A stretch of 64,000 bases of DNA from Saprospiraceae bacterium (GCA_016715965.1 JADJXG010000001.1:1369501-1433500), one strand, 5' to 3'. Shown: positions 16,970 to 26,243, numbered from the stretch's first letter. Program-made: numbers and translations. The notes: a model not told the origin generated them from the sequence alone.

Positions 16970-17141
16970 GAAATCTTCAGGGCCGACAATGAAAGGTAGG
17001 CCGCATAGCATGAATCTTACCGATGTCCGATGATATTTTCTGTTTTTAGCAGAAGGTGTAAATCGAATCAGCGGATGTCTTTTTTCTTATCCTATTTATA
17101 TATCTGATAGCGGGATTATTTATAATCTCGCTATTTTTTTT
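16970..17141 (+). ncRNA. Putative small RNA, about 170 nt (unidentified)
   Basis: The interval runs from just after a consensus promoter to a strong intrinsic terminator and has no convincing open frame; a 14-codon ATG frame at 16989 is the longest start-stop pair noticed at its 5' end. Local helices are visible: GGCC...GGCC near the 5' end (about 16981-17002), and ATTTTCTG pairing with CAGAAGGT around a 7-base loop near 17034-17056. It is not tmRNA, SRP RNA or RNase P RNA by the landmarks I know. 6S RNA is possible from the size, but I cannot see the long closing helix expected for 6S. The 5' end opens ATCTTCAGGGC like an FMN riboswitch, but the rest does not fit. Confidence 0.5.
17107..17141 (+). 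terminator. Intrinsic terminator of the putative small RNA
   Basis: ATAGCGGGATTA (17107-17118) pairs with TAATCTCGCTAT (17123-17134), 12 bp with one G-U, loop TTTA, followed by a run of seven T. This is one of the two clearest terminators in the window. Confidence 0.75.
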
Positions 17142-17459
17142 GATAGGTCCTGGCTATGCTGATCTTTGAAAAGAACAGCTTTGAGTGGCAAGTCTTGAAA
17201 GCGGTGTTTACGCTTTACCCAATACGACGGTTATGTTTAACAGGTTTCAAGTATTTTTCCATTGCAAACATGCCTGTTCGGTAAATTGATCTGATCGGAT
17301 CCTTCATCTCTCCATTTTAGTATCGAGACAGCGGATAGAAGCTTGTGATTTAACCCATTGAAATCGAAAATATAGAATCTGCTTCAAAATCAAATACTTC
17401 AACAAACATTCAGAATATTTTCCTGTATTTCAATCCATTGCAACTATTTTTTGAAAAAG
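17142..17459. other. Gene-free interval before the GlgA-like operon
   Basis: About 320 bases without an open frame or recognisable RNA structure; nothing seen. Confidence 0.4.
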
Positions 17460-17494
17460 TTTGTTTATATTGTGAAATAAAAGTAGTATCTTTG
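17460..17494 (+). promoter_or_regulatory. Promoter TTTG-N23-TATCTTTG of the GlgA-like/glmS operon
   Basis: TTTG at 17460-17463 and TATCTTTG at 17487-17494, 32 bases before the ATG. Spacing is at the long end of the accepted range. Confidence 0.5.
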
Positions 17495-17526
17495 CGCTCC
17501 ATTTTAGAAACGAAGTAAGAGGTTTA

Positions 17527-18330
17527 ATGAGCAAGAAAAAGGTTTTGTACATCACACAGGAGATTGACCCCTTCGTCAACCATGACGGATTTGGCGAAAT
17601 GATTCAGAAACTCCCGGCTTTTGCCCAGGAGAGCGGAATGGAAATCAGGATTTTAATGCCGCGTTTTGGCACGATCAACGAAAGAAGACATAGACTTCAT
17701 GAGGTTGTTCGATTGAGTGGTATGAACATCATCATCGATGATGACGACTATGCACTGATCATCAAAGTTGCATCTCTTCCGGGATCCAGAATACAGGTTT
17801 ACTTTTTGGACAATGACGAGTTCTTCAAAAGGAAATTTGTGTTTGAAGACGAGGAAGGAAGACCATATGACGACAACCAGGACAGAATGATTTTTTTCTG
17901 CAAAGGCGCATTAGAAATTGTGAAAAAATTTGGATGGCCGCCTGACATTATCCATTGTCACGGCTGGATGACGAGTTTGATACCATTTTATCTAAAAACA
18001 GTGTATAAAAATGATCCGGTATTTAAACAGTCCAAAGTCATACTATCACTTTATGAAAAATCGCTGGAGTCAAGTTTTACAGATAGTTTTTTTAAGAAAG
18101 CCGCAATCAACAATCTGAAAGCAGATCAACTCAATGTTTTTAAAAATGGGACAGGAATTGCTTTGCAAAAGGGGGCCATACCCTACGCTGATGGAATCAT
18201 CAGGGGTTCGGGCAACCTCAGCGAATCACTGATTCAGGCTGTGGAGGCCAACAACAAACCCAACATACTCACCCAGGAAGAAAATTTTCTTCCTGATTAT
18301 ATCGACTTTTATAAGACTATTATCTCATAA
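17527..18330 (+). CDS. GlgA-like glycogen/starch synthase N-terminal-domain protein
   Basis: A 267-residue protein matching only the N-terminal Rossmann domain of GT5 glycogen synthases (KVLYITQEIDPF, EIRILMPRFGTINERRH, PDIIHCHGWMTSLIPFYLK). Full GlgA is about 470-480 residues, so the nucleotide-sugar-binding C-terminal half is missing. The KTGGLG loop that binds ADP-glucose is replaced by NHDGFG, removing the key lysine. Catalytic glycogen synthesis is therefore doubtful. Similar half proteins are conserved in Bacteroidota beside DUF4270 and glmS, so a regulatory or scaffold role in sugar or amino-sugar metabolism is possible. It leads a four-gene run to DUF4290. Confidence 0.8.
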   Translation: MSKKKVLYITQEIDPFVNHDGFGEMIQKLPAFAQESGMEIRILMPRFGTINERRHRLHEVVRLSGMNIIIDDDDYALIIKVASLPGSRIQVYFLDNDEFFKRKFVFEDEEGRPYDDNQDRMIFFCKGALEIVKKFGWPPDIIHCHGWMTSLIPFYLKTVYKNDPVFKQSKVILSLYEKSLESSFTDSFFKKAAINNLKADQLNVFKNGTGIALQKGAIPYADGIIRGSGNLSESLIQAVEANNKPNILTQEENFLPDYIDFYKTIIS

Positions 18331-18346
18331 TCAGCGTTTGAGTCTG

Positions 18347-19726
18347 ATGATAAACCGATCGATAAAAGCCTCTGCCAGAATTTTGGTAATTAATCATTTC
18401 TTGTCCTGTTTGCTGCTGATGTTTTCAATATCTGCATGCGACAAAGGATCAAATCTGGGAAGTGATTTGATCAGTGATGAGTGGATTAATGCGAAGGGAG
18501 TTGACAGCTTTGATTTTGACATTGATTATTACAAGGTGGACAGTCTCCTTTTATCTTATGGTGGACTTCCGGTCAATTATTTTTTGGGAAAAATAAATGA
18601 TCCCATATTTGGTCATTCTGAAGCTGCCATTTATACCCAGATCAGGTTTATCAATACCAAAAATTTTGAATTTTTGAGGGTACCCATCGATTCGGTTGTA
18701 CTTGCACTTAGATATGATCAAACTGGGATTTACGGAGATACTTTATTGCCGCAGACCGTTGAAGTTTACCCGCTTTTGGATACACTTGGAGTCAATGTCC
18801 GCTATTACGAAGGCTTCTCGGCCAATGTAGGCAATACTTTGTTGGGCAAATTGGAAAACTTTGTTCCCAATCTCAGCGACAGTGTCAAAGTTCAGATAAA
18901 TTCCGTGACCAATGCTTTTGGTCCTCAATTAAGGATACCTTTGGATACTGGACTGTTTATGGACATTATGCGGAATTTACCGGACACCCCTTTTTCCAAT
19001 GTGGACACTTTTGTCAAAGTATTTCCAGGAATTGCAATTGTGGCAAAGCAAAACGCTTCTATGCTCTCCCTGATTCCAGCGAGCGAACAAAGTAGAATCA
19101 CCATCTATTACCACATCGATACCGTGCAATATGAATTTATTTTTAACATGGGCACCAACGCCGCAAAAGCTCCCTACATCAAGGTGGATCACAGTGGAAC
19201 TCCTGTTCAGCAGTTTGTTGAGGGACTGGTAAATGGCGATAGCGTATTTTATATTCAGGGTTTGATAGGTCCGGATGCCAGGCTTCTGATGCCGTATTCC
19301 ACAGACTGGGATAGAAAATTTTTAAATTATGCAGTGATCGAATTGGATGTGGTGATACAGGACGAATCCGATACCACCCATTTTAAACCTGTAGATTTAT
19401 TGTTTGTCCAGGATCTTTCTTCTGGAACTCCCAAGGACATCAGGGATTTTGAAATCGCCAGGAGTTATAGCAGCCAACTGGCCAATCTCAGTGATTTTGC
19501 CGCGATCTTTGGAGGTATTCCCAGGAAAATAGAAGTTGATGGTCGAAAAGTGATTAGATATAGTTTTAACATTACAGCACATTTTCAAAGCCATCGCAAA
19601 GAAAAGAAAGACCTTGATTTACTAATTAGCCCTATTTTTAAGACAGAAATTGCCCAAAGGGTGGCGCTTTACGGACGCAAGCACGGAACTCAGCCTGCGA
19701 GACTGAAGCTAATATACTCTGAGTAA
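18347..19726 (+). CDS. DUF4270 family lipoprotein
   Basis: About 459 residues from the ATG at 18347; an in-frame TTG at 18338 is an alternative. The N-terminus is a lipoprotein signal with the lipobox at LMFSISAC, followed by GSNLGSDLISDEW. The body is beta-rich with repeated GDTLLPQTVEVYPL and ARLKLIYSE-type strands, as in DUF4270 proteins. The family is found in Bacteroidota and has no established function; it is probably an outer-membrane-attached or periplasmic lipoprotein. The gene follows the GlgA-like gene by 16 bases and precedes glmS by 23. Confidence 0.8.
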   Translation: MINRSIKASARILVINHFLSCLLLMFSISACDKGSNLGSDLISDEWINAKGVDSFDFDIDYYKVDSLLLSYGGLPVNYFLGKINDPIFGHSEAAIYTQIRFINTKNFEFLRVPIDSVVLALRYDQTGIYGDTLLPQTVEVYPLLDTLGVNVRYYEGFSANVGNTLLGKLENFVPNLSDSVKVQINSVTNAFGPQLRIPLDTGLFMDIMRNLPDTPFSNVDTFVKVFPGIAIVAKQNASMLSLIPASEQSRITIYYHIDTVQYEFIFNMGTNAAKAPYIKVDHSGTPVQQFVEGLVNGDSVFYIQGLIGPDARLLMPYSTDWDRKFLNYAVIELDVVIQDESDTTHFKPVDLLFVQDLSSGTPKDIRDFEIARSYSSQLANLSDFAAIFGGIPRKIEVDGRKVIRYSFNITAHFQSHRKEKKDLDLLISPIFKTEIAQRVALYGRKHGTQPARLKLIYSE

Positions 19727-19749
19727 TAAGACAATATACGATTTTAGAT

Positions 19750-21588
19750 ATGTGTGGAATAATAGCCTACATTGGCCCAAAAAGAGCATACAATGTTCTC
19801 ATCGAAGGTCTAAGCCGGCTGGAGTATCGCGGTTATGACAGTGCCGGAGTAGCTCTTCTCAATGGAGAGATGAACATTTATAAGAAAAAGGGCAAGGTTC
19901 AGGAACTGGTAGATTTTGCCTCTACCAAAAACACAGAAGGTCATATCGGTATGGGTCATACCCGTTGGGCAACGCATGGCAAGCCGGATGACATCAACGC
20001 GCATCCTCATTTTTCAGGATCCAAAAGCCTTGCCATAATCCACAATGGAATTATTGAAAACTATTCTACACTCCGCGAAGCACTGAGTCGTCTCGGCCAT
20101 CAATTTGAATCAGAGACAGATACAGAAGTGCTTATCCACCTGATAGAAGAAATTCAAAACAGAGAAAATCTTTCATTGGCAGATGCTGTAAGACAGGCAC
20201 TCAGCAAGGTGATCGGAGCGTACGCCATCGTTGTTATGGATAGAAACAATCCTGATTTGTTGGTGGGTGCAAGAAAATCAAGCCCACTGGTAGTAGGTAT
20301 CGGCAACGATGAATTTTTTATTGCCTCTGATGCGACCCCGATTATTCAGCACACCAATAAAGTCATTTATCTCGAAGACGAGCAGATCGTTGAAATTTCA
20401 CTCAAAGATGGAGTAGAAATCACCTCCATCGAGAATGAACTCCAGACTCCTGTCATCCATGAATTGGATCTCAACATCGATCAACTGGAAAAAGGAGGGT
20501 TTCCTCATTTTATGTTGAAAGAAATCTTTCAACAGCCACAGACCATTTCTGATTGTATGCGGGGAAGATTGAGTGCCACAGAGGGATGGGCAAGGTTGGG
20601 AGGATTGGAAGAGCATTCCAATAAAATAATCAACGCGAGCAGAATCATCATTGCAGCCTGCGGAACAAGCTGGCATTCTGCATTGATTGGAGAATATTTG
20701 ATCGAGGAATTGGCAAGAATACCCGTTGAGGTAGAATACGCATCTGAATTCAGATACCGCAATCCCATTCTTGGTCCTCAGGACATCGTTATCGTGATTT
20801 CTCAATCAGGAGAAACCGCAGATACCCTTGCAGCAGCTGAACTCGCCAAACAACGAGGCGCACTGGTGTATGGTATTGTCAACGTGGTGGGTTCATCCAT
20901 TGCGCGAATGACAGACGGAGGTTCCTATATTCACTGTGGTCCTGAAATTGGAGTGGCTTCCACCAAGGCGTTTACAGGACAGGTCACATTGCTATCGCTG
21001 ATGGCCATTGTACTTGGGTTCAAAAAAGGAGTGCTCAGCAATAGCTATTACCATCAGTTGATTGCAGAACTCGGCCAGATTCCGGACAAAGTCAAACAAA
21101 CCCTTGCCTCCGATGATCTCATCAAAAGCCTGGCGTCGAGATTTGCAGAAACGAACAATGCCCTGTATCTCGGAAGAGGCTACAATTTTCCGGTGGCACT
21201 GGAAGGAGCCCTTAAACTAAAAGAAATCTCATACATCCATGCTGAAGGATATCCGGCAGCAGAAATGAAACACGGACCCATTGCTCTGATTGATGAAAAT
21301 ATGCCGGTCATTGTCATCGCAACCAACCAAAGCGCTTATGAGAAAATTGTATCCAACATCATGGAAGTAAAAGCAAGGAAAGGGATTGTCATTGCAGTGA
21401 TCGATACGTTGGATCAGGAAATCAGAAAGATTGCAGACTACTGCATCGAAATACCGGGAACGATCGAACCACTAACTCCTTTGTTGTCTGTAATTCCGCT
21501 GCAACTGCTGTCTTATCACATTGCAGTGCTCAGATCTTGTGATGTCGATCAACCCAGAAATTTAGCCAAATCAGTAACCGTCGAATAA
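19750..21588 (+). CDS. glmS: Glutamine-fructose-6-phosphate aminotransferase (isomerizing)
   Basis: A 612-residue GlmS of normal length. The start MCGIIAYIG exposes Cys2, the glutaminase nucleophile. HTRWATHG and HNGIIENY complete the Ntn glutaminase domain. Two SIS domains follow (ACGTSWHS, SQSGETADT, and SYIHAEGYPAAEMKHGP), and the C-terminus ends LAKSVTVE, as needed for the isomerase site. It makes glucosamine-6-phosphate from fructose-6-phosphate and glutamine, the first step to UDP-GlcNAc for peptidoglycan and lipopolysaccharide. I see no glmS ribozyme; the leader to the previous gene is only 23 bases. Confidence 0.97.
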   Translation: MCGIIAYIGPKRAYNVLIEGLSRLEYRGYDSAGVALLNGEMNIYKKKGKVQELVDFASTKNTEGHIGMGHTRWATHGKPDDINAHPHFSGSKSLAIIHNGIIENYSTLREALSRLGHQFESETDTEVLIHLIEEIQNRENLSLADAVRQALSKVIGAYAIVVMDRNNPDLLVGARKSSPLVVGIGNDEFFIASDATPIIQHTNKVIYLEDEQIVEISLKDGVEITSIENELQTPVIHELDLNIDQLEKGGFPHFMLKEIFQQPQTISDCMRGRLSATEGWARLGGLEEHSNKIINASRIIIAACGTSWHSALIGEYLIEELARIPVEVEYASEFRYRNPILGPQDIVIVISQSGETADTLAAAELAKQRGALVYGIVNVVGSSIARMTDGGSYIHCGPEIGVASTKAFTGQVTLLSLMAIVLGFKKGVLSNSYYHQLIAELGQIPDKVKQTLASDDLIKSLASRFAETNNALYLGRGYNFPVALEGALKLKEISYIHAEGYPAAEMKHGPIALIDENMPVIVIATNQSAYEKIVSNIMEVKARKGIVIAVIDTLDQEIRKIADYCIEIPGTIEPLTPLLSVIPLQLLSYHIAVLRSCDVDQPRNLAKSVTVE

Positions 21589-21597
21589 AATAAAAAA

Positions 21598-22272
21598 ATG
21601 CAAGACATTAGTTTTAGCTACAATACACAAGAAGAAGAATTGATCATGCCGGAATATGGCAGAAGTGTTCAGAATTTAGTTCAATATTGCAAAACGGTTG
21701 TGGATCCTGTATATCGTCAGGCGGTCGCCGAAGGGATTGTAGAAATCATGCAAATCATGACGCCTTACAACAAGAATTTTGAAGAGCATCGTAAAAAATT
21801 ATGGCACCATCTGTTCAGAATTGCGAAGTATGAAATTGAAGTGGTTCCGCCGGGTGGACAAATTCCCACACCGGATCTCGATGTGGTCAAACCCGAAACG
21901 GTGGAATATCCTGCGGCTGTTGAACGCAATCGTCATTATGGTGGTTACGTCAATGCAATGATTAAAAAAGCAATGGAATTGGAAGACAAAGCCAAACAGG
22001 AAGCTTTTGCGGTGATCATTGCTTCTTATATGAAGTTGGCTCATAAAAACTGGAACAAGGATAACTTCATCAGCGACGAACAAATCAGAGAAGATCTTTC
22101 ACACATGAGCAAAGGCATCTTGAATGTTCCCGAAGATGCTGTTCTGGATATCAGCTCAGGTTTTACAAGACACCAACGCCAAAGACCACCCAACCAGTAC
22201 AAAGGAGGAAAGGGCAGCAAACACAAAAACCGCAATAAAGGGAGAAATCAAAGTCAGAAAAGATATTACTGA
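21598..22272 (+). CDS. DUF4290 family protein
   Basis: A 224-residue protein. The N-terminal half has MPEYGRSVQNLVQYC and MQIMTPY, the usual pattern of DUF4290, a Bacteroidota-restricted family of unknown function. It is mostly helical. The last 35 residues are a basic, disordered tail rich in Lys, Arg, Gln and Asn (QRQRPPNQYKGGKGSKHKN), which could bind RNA or another polyanion. It has no signal or membrane segment. The gene starts 9 bases after glmS, so it is probably the last gene of that operon. Confidence 0.82.
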   Translation: MQDISFSYNTQEEELIMPEYGRSVQNLVQYCKTVVDPVYRQAVAEGIVEIMQIMTPYNKNFEEHRKKLWHHLFRIAKYEIEVVPPGGQIPTPDLDVVKPETVEYPAAVERNRHYGGYVNAMIKKAMELEDKAKQEAFAVIIASYMKLAHKNWNKDNFISDEQIREDLSHMSKGILNVPEDAVLDISSGFTRHQRQRPPNQYKGGKGSKHKNRNKGRNQSQKRYY

Positions 22273-22372
22273 TCATACCCTTCCAACAAATTTCCTTGCC
22301 AGAGTTTCATTCTTTTTGTCTGAAAGAATAGATACCGTCCTAATGGATAAAACAGCTTATAAAAATTTGAAT

Positions 22373-22380
22373 TACATTTG
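22373..22380 (+). promoter_or_regulatory. -7 box TACATTTG upstream of fabG
   Basis: Matches TANNTTTG, 20 bases before the fabG ATG. No TTG at a proper -33 distance. Confidence 0.4.
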
Positions 22381-22400
22381 GGCATTAATCCAAATACAAT

Positions 22401-23147
22401 ATGGCTTTATTAACAGGTAAAACTTCCATCGTCACCGGAGGAAGCAGAGGTATCGGAGCTTCAATCGTTGAGAAACTGGCTTCCGAGGGATCCAACATAG
22501 CTTTCACTTATCTCAGTTCACCAGACAAAGCGGCCCAGCTCATCGAAAGGCTGGCTGTGTATGGGGTCAAGCTTAAAGCTTATGCATCCGATGCCTCGGA
22601 TCATACCGCAGCAAAAGATCTTGTAGCCAAAGTGCTGGAAGATTTTGGATCCATAGATGTATTGGTCAACAATGCGGGTATTACCAAAGACAATTTAATT
22701 CTTAGAATGACCGAAGAGCAATGGGATCAGGTCATGTCAGTCAATTTGAAGTCCGCATTTAATCTTTCAAAATTTACAGTAGGACCCATGATGAAACAAC
22801 GTTCAGGTTCTATTATCAACATTACTTCTGTGGTGGGGGTTTTTGGGAATGCTGGCCAATCCAATTATGCGGCATCCAAAGCCGGAATGATTGGATTTAC
22901 AAAGTCCATTGCCAAAGAGCTGGGTCCCCGTAACATTCGTTGCAACGCCATTGCTCCCGGATTTATCGAGACAGAGATGACCCATGTATTGGATGAGAAG
23001 ACCAAAGAAAACTTCTTAAAGGGAATTCCCCTTGGCCGACTGGCTCAGGCTTCTGAAGTGGCGAACCTCGTGGGTTTTTTAGCATCTGAGCAATCCTCCT
23101 ATATTACCGGACAGGTTATCAATGTATGCGGAGGACTCAGTATGTAA
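22401..23147 (+). CDS. fabG: 3-oxoacyl-[acyl-carrier-protein] reductase
   Basis: A 248-residue SDR with FabG features: TGGSRGIG at the N-terminus, NNAGITKDNLILRM, which is nearly diagnostic for FabG, catalytic Ser in NITSVVG, YAASK, and the C-terminal SSYITGQVINVCGGLSM. It reduces 3-oxoacyl-ACP with NADPH in fatty acid elongation. The neighbours are not fatty acid genes, but the NAGITKDN segment supports FabG over a general SDR. Confidence 0.93.
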   Translation: MALLTGKTSIVTGGSRGIGASIVEKLASEGSNIAFTYLSSPDKAAQLIERLAVYGVKLKAYASDASDHTAAKDLVAKVLEDFGSIDVLVNNAGITKDNLILRMTEEQWDQVMSVNLKSAFNLSKFTVGPMMKQRSGSIINITSVVGVFGNAGQSNYAASKAGMIGFTKSIAKELGPRNIRCNAIAPGFIETEMTHVLDEKTKENFLKGIPLGRLAQASEVANLVGFLASEQSSYITGQVINVCGGLSM

Positions 23148-23159
23148 ACTAAATTACAA

Positions 23160-23633
23160 ATGATGAATTTACAAGAAAAGGAGCATTTTCTCAAAAATGA
23201 GTTGATTCATAAATTACACCAATTGGATCCAGAAGCCAGAGGATTGTGGGGAAAAATGAATGCCCATCAGATGGTAGAACATCTCGTGGATGCTTTTAAA
23301 ATAGGAAATGGAAGAACTGTTGTGAAAGATATTCTTACCCCGCTGGACAAAATCGAAAAAATTCAGGCATTTGTTTTATCAGATATCCCGTTCAAAGAGA
23401 ACACCAAAAATGTCTTGCTTTCAGAAGAACCAGAGCCCATTCGCAACCCCAACTACCAGGAAGTGATCCATTCACTTGCATTTGAAATAGAAGAAGTTTT
23501 TCGGGTCTATGATCAGAATGAAAAACTCTTGTTGCGCAATCCCATTTTTGGAGACCTCGGCCGCCAATTGCAAATTTCGCTATTGCACAAACACGCATCG
23601 AATCATCTAAGACAATTTGGTGTTATGGAGTGA
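23160..23633 (+). CDS. DUF1569/DinB-like protein
   Basis: A 157-residue soluble protein. WGKMNAHQMVEHL near residues 30-42 and NPIFGDLGRQLQISLLHKH at the end match DUF1569, a DinB-fold four-helix family. The His residues in NAHQMVEH and LLHKHASNH would be the metal-binding set of the fold. Family functions are mostly unknown; some DinB-fold proteins are thiol transferases. It lies 12 bases after fabG and is probably co-transcribed. The start could be either of two adjacent ATGs. Confidence 0.75.
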   Translation: MMNLQEKEHFLKNELIHKLHQLDPEARGLWGKMNAHQMVEHLVDAFKIGNGRTVVKDILTPLDKIEKIQAFVLSDIPFKENTKNVLLSEEPEPIRNPNYQEVIHSLAFEIEEVFRVYDQNEKLLLRNPIFGDLGRQLQISLLHKHASNHLRQFGVME

Positions 23634-23647
23634 TCATACCCCATCAC

Positions 23648-24649
23648 CTATTTTAGTTTTTTCAATGCTTTTCTAAATTCTATTTCTTCAGGATTCAAAC
23701 CAATGGCTTTTTCATAGTCCTTACGGGCATTTTCAATCTCGTTTCTCTTTTGATAACACTCTGCTCTTGCAAAATAAGTGTAAGCTTCTTCCGGATTGAG
23801 TTCAATGGAGCGACTGAGCATTTTAATGGCCTGAGGTAAGGAATCTAGGTTTTTGTACAGAATGCCTAGATTGTAGTAGCTGAGTTCAAAACTGCTATCC
23901 GCAACAATGTTGCTTTTGTATTGTGCGATAGCTTCATCCGTTCTTCCCAAATTTTGTAAGGCAAATGCTTTGTTGTGTCTGGTTTCAAGATCAGACGAAT
24001 CGAGTCGGAGAGCGTTGTTGTAATATTGGATTCCCAGGGGATTATTCATGTGACTCAATAAATCACCAAGTTGAACCCAACCTACTCTCAATTCAGGATC
24101 AAGGTCAACCGCCTTCTGATAACTATTGACGGCTCTTCCGGTATCTTCGGATTCAATGAATACATGTCCGGCCAAATAATATCCGTAAGCGTTTTGTGGG
24201 TCCAACATAAACAAATGGTCCAAAGACGCCATGGCTTCCATGTATTGCCTTAGGATAATCTGAAGTCTGATTTTTTCTTGAATAATCTCGATCTTGTTTG
24301 GAAAAAGCAACAGGGCAGAATCGAGAATTTCGATGGCTTTTTTTGACTCATTGGCCAATAAATAATTTTCTGCAAGAAGGGTATAGTGAGAATCGTTTTC
24401 AGGGTCAATTCTTATCGCAGTTCGGATGTCAGCCACCGCAGAGTCATGGAGAGAGGCAAGCATATAGAGATTGGCGCGCAGAATGTAAAAACTGTCGTTG
24501 TTTGGATTATTTTCAATCAGTTTGCTGATTCCGGAAAGATCATTTGCAGTTATTTCAAGCGGTTTGTTTTCTACCTTGGATTTGTTGCATTGACTATTCA
24601 ACAAAATCAGAAAAAATAACAAACTGTACAAATGTATTTTTTGACGCAT
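23648..24649 (-). CDS. TPR-repeat lipoprotein
   Basis: A 333-residue protein with a short hydrophobic leader ending in LNSQC, a lipobox-like site at Cys21. The remainder is tandem tetratricopeptide repeats, about eight, each with the W/L-G-Y-A-P pattern (for example YFARAECYQKRNEIENARKDYEKA). Such proteins scaffold complexes at the envelope. It follows the Gfo/Idh/MocA gene by 9 bases on the same strand and converges on the DUF1569 gene. The partner is not known. Confidence 0.85.
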   Translation of the reverse strand: MRQKIHLYSLLFFLILLNSQCNKSKVENKPLEITANDLSGISKLIENNPNNDSFYILRANLYMLASLHDSAVADIRTAIRIDPENDSHYTLLAENYLLANESKKAIEILDSALLLFPNKIEIIQEKIRLQIILRQYMEAMASLDHLFMLDPQNAYGYYLAGHVFIESEDTGRAVNSYQKAVDLDPELRVGWVQLGDLLSHMNNPLGIQYYNNALRLDSSDLETRHNKAFALQNLGRTDEAIAQYKSNIVADSSFELSYYNLGILYKNLDSLPQAIKMLSRSIELNPEEAYTYFARAECYQKRNEIENARKDYEKAIGLNPEEIEFRKALKKLK

Positions 24650-24658
24650 GACCGAAAC

Positions 24659-26050
24659 TTAGAATGAAATGTCTTGAATATTTTTTTGAAGTCTGCTTTT
24701 TTCTGCAGCAAATCCCATGAGATGACTTTCGATTGAAGCCTCTATGGTGGATGTGAGCAGACTGGCATCTTGTCTACTGACCGCAGCCACCCAGTCGTGC
24801 ATCAATCGGAAATCACCGCTGCCATGTCCGGAATTCTTATAAATGCCAGTCTCGTCGACATGGATATCCCAATCCGTCGAAATACCTGTCCTAAAATCGG
24901 TATAAATGAATTTTTCCATATCGCCTACGATGTCTCCCATACTGCCCATCACTCGTGTTCTTCTTCCACCATAAGAGGTGAGGGCCTCCATATTGAAGCC
25001 GGCAGTGATTCCATCTTCAAATAAAATGGAACTAACAACGTGATCGGGTTGATCATTTTCCATCTGGTAAACACATCGACCGTAGTTCGTGGTTTTTAAA
25101 TACTGAAGTATGGCGTCTCCATGTTCTTCCTTGTTTTCCGGTAAATCAAAAACATAGGTCCAGCTTCGTTTTCGGTGGTATATTTTTAATGCAGAATAAG
25201 GGCAATCAGATTCAATCTTGCATCCATCGGTGCATCTAAGGGTGCTTCCGGAGGGTGCATTCTCTTTTTTAAACCATTTAAGTCCTCCAAAAGCTGCAAT
25301 GCTTTTTGCATTTTTTCCTACCAGCCAGCGCAGAATATCGAGATCATGACAAGATTTTGCCAAAATAATCGGAGTTGTTTTTTTTGAATCGTGCCAGTTG
25401 CCTCTCACAAAAGAATGTGCCATGTGGACATGTTCAATGGGTTCCAGATGCTGAATGCTGACCAAGGTGCCCACTGCACCACTGTCAATCATGCTTTTGA
25501 GTTTTATGAAATATGGTGCATATCTTAGCACATGACACACTGCGACAATGCGCTTTGTTTTTTGAACCCTCTCAAGAATTTGACGGCATTCCTGTTCTGT
25601 TGGAGCGATTGGTTTTTCCAGTAGAACATCGTATCCCATCTCAAGTGCTTTCATGCAGGGTCCAAAGTGTAAATCATCCGGTGTGGTGATGATCACAGCA
25701 TCTGCCCATTTTGGCCGGTCAAAGACATGCTCCCAGGTAACCATCCTGTTTTCTGCCTGTATTTGGTGTTTGGATGCATATCTCTCGTTTCTCAGAGGGA
25801 TGGGTTCTGCAACCCCAATGATTTTAATCTGATCCGGATTTTGAAGTGCATACCTACCATACGTATTTCCTCTTGCGCCGGCACCAAGTGTAATGGCTGT
25901 GATGCCGCGCGGATTACAGGAATGATGATCCGGCGATTTACTCAAATACTGATCGACATGTGCTTTGAGTTTTTCAAAAGGAAATGCAGATGCGCCAAGC
26001 GACCATCCAATTATTTTAAGCAATTCTCTTCTTGAATATTCATTGGACAT
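24659..26050 (-). CDS. Gfo/Idh/MocA family oxidoreductase with Tat-type leader
   Basis: A 463-residue oxidoreductase. It starts YSRRELLKIIGWSLGASAFPF, a twin-arginine-type export signal. The NAD(P)-binding domain has AITLGAGARGNTYGRYA. The family motif follows as LLEKPIAPTEQEC, with the EKP lysine, and KSCHDLDILRWLVGK supplies the His and Asp of the substrate site. These enzymes oxidise or isomerise sugars and inositols with bound NAD(P); exported members occur in glycoside breakdown. A cysteine-bearing insert (CTDGCKIESDCPYS) is also seen in many Bacteroidota members. Substrate undetermined. It forms an operon with the TPR lipoprotein. Confidence 0.88.
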   Translation of the reverse strand: MSNEYSRRELLKIIGWSLGASAFPFEKLKAHVDQYLSKSPDHHSCNPRGITAITLGAGARGNTYGRYALQNPDQIKIIGVAEPIPLRNERYASKHQIQAENRMVTWEHVFDRPKWADAVIITTPDDLHFGPCMKALEMGYDVLLEKPIAPTEQECRQILERVQKTKRIVAVCHVLRYAPYFIKLKSMIDSGAVGTLVSIQHLEPIEHVHMAHSFVRGNWHDSKKTTPIILAKSCHDLDILRWLVGKNAKSIAAFGGLKWFKKENAPSGSTLRCTDGCKIESDCPYSALKIYHRKRSWTYVFDLPENKEEHGDAILQYLKTTNYGRCVYQMENDQPDHVVSSILFEDGITAGFNMEALTSYGGRRTRVMGSMGDIVGDMEKFIYTDFRTGISTDWDIHVDETGIYKNSGHGSGDFRLMHDWVAAVSRQDASLLTSTIEASIESHLMGFAAEKSRLQKNIQDISF

Positions 26051-26243
26051 AAAAGGATGAATTTTATAAACGAATGGTAATTAAAAATATCATTTGGCTG
26101 AAATTATTGGTATTTTATGGATCAAATGATGAAAGTCAATACACACAAGAAAGTGCAATAGAATTTTATTCAAACGATTTAAAAATTTTTCAGCATTAAA
26201 AAAAATTATAAATTAAGCCATACAGAAAACCCATTTTAGCCCA

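Noticed and set aside
16970..17060. FMN riboswitch suggested by ATCTTCAGGGC at the 5' end of the putative small RNA
   Set aside because: The following conserved segments of the FMN aptamer (GGGTGAAATTCCC, CCGACAGT) are absent and no riboflavin gene follows.
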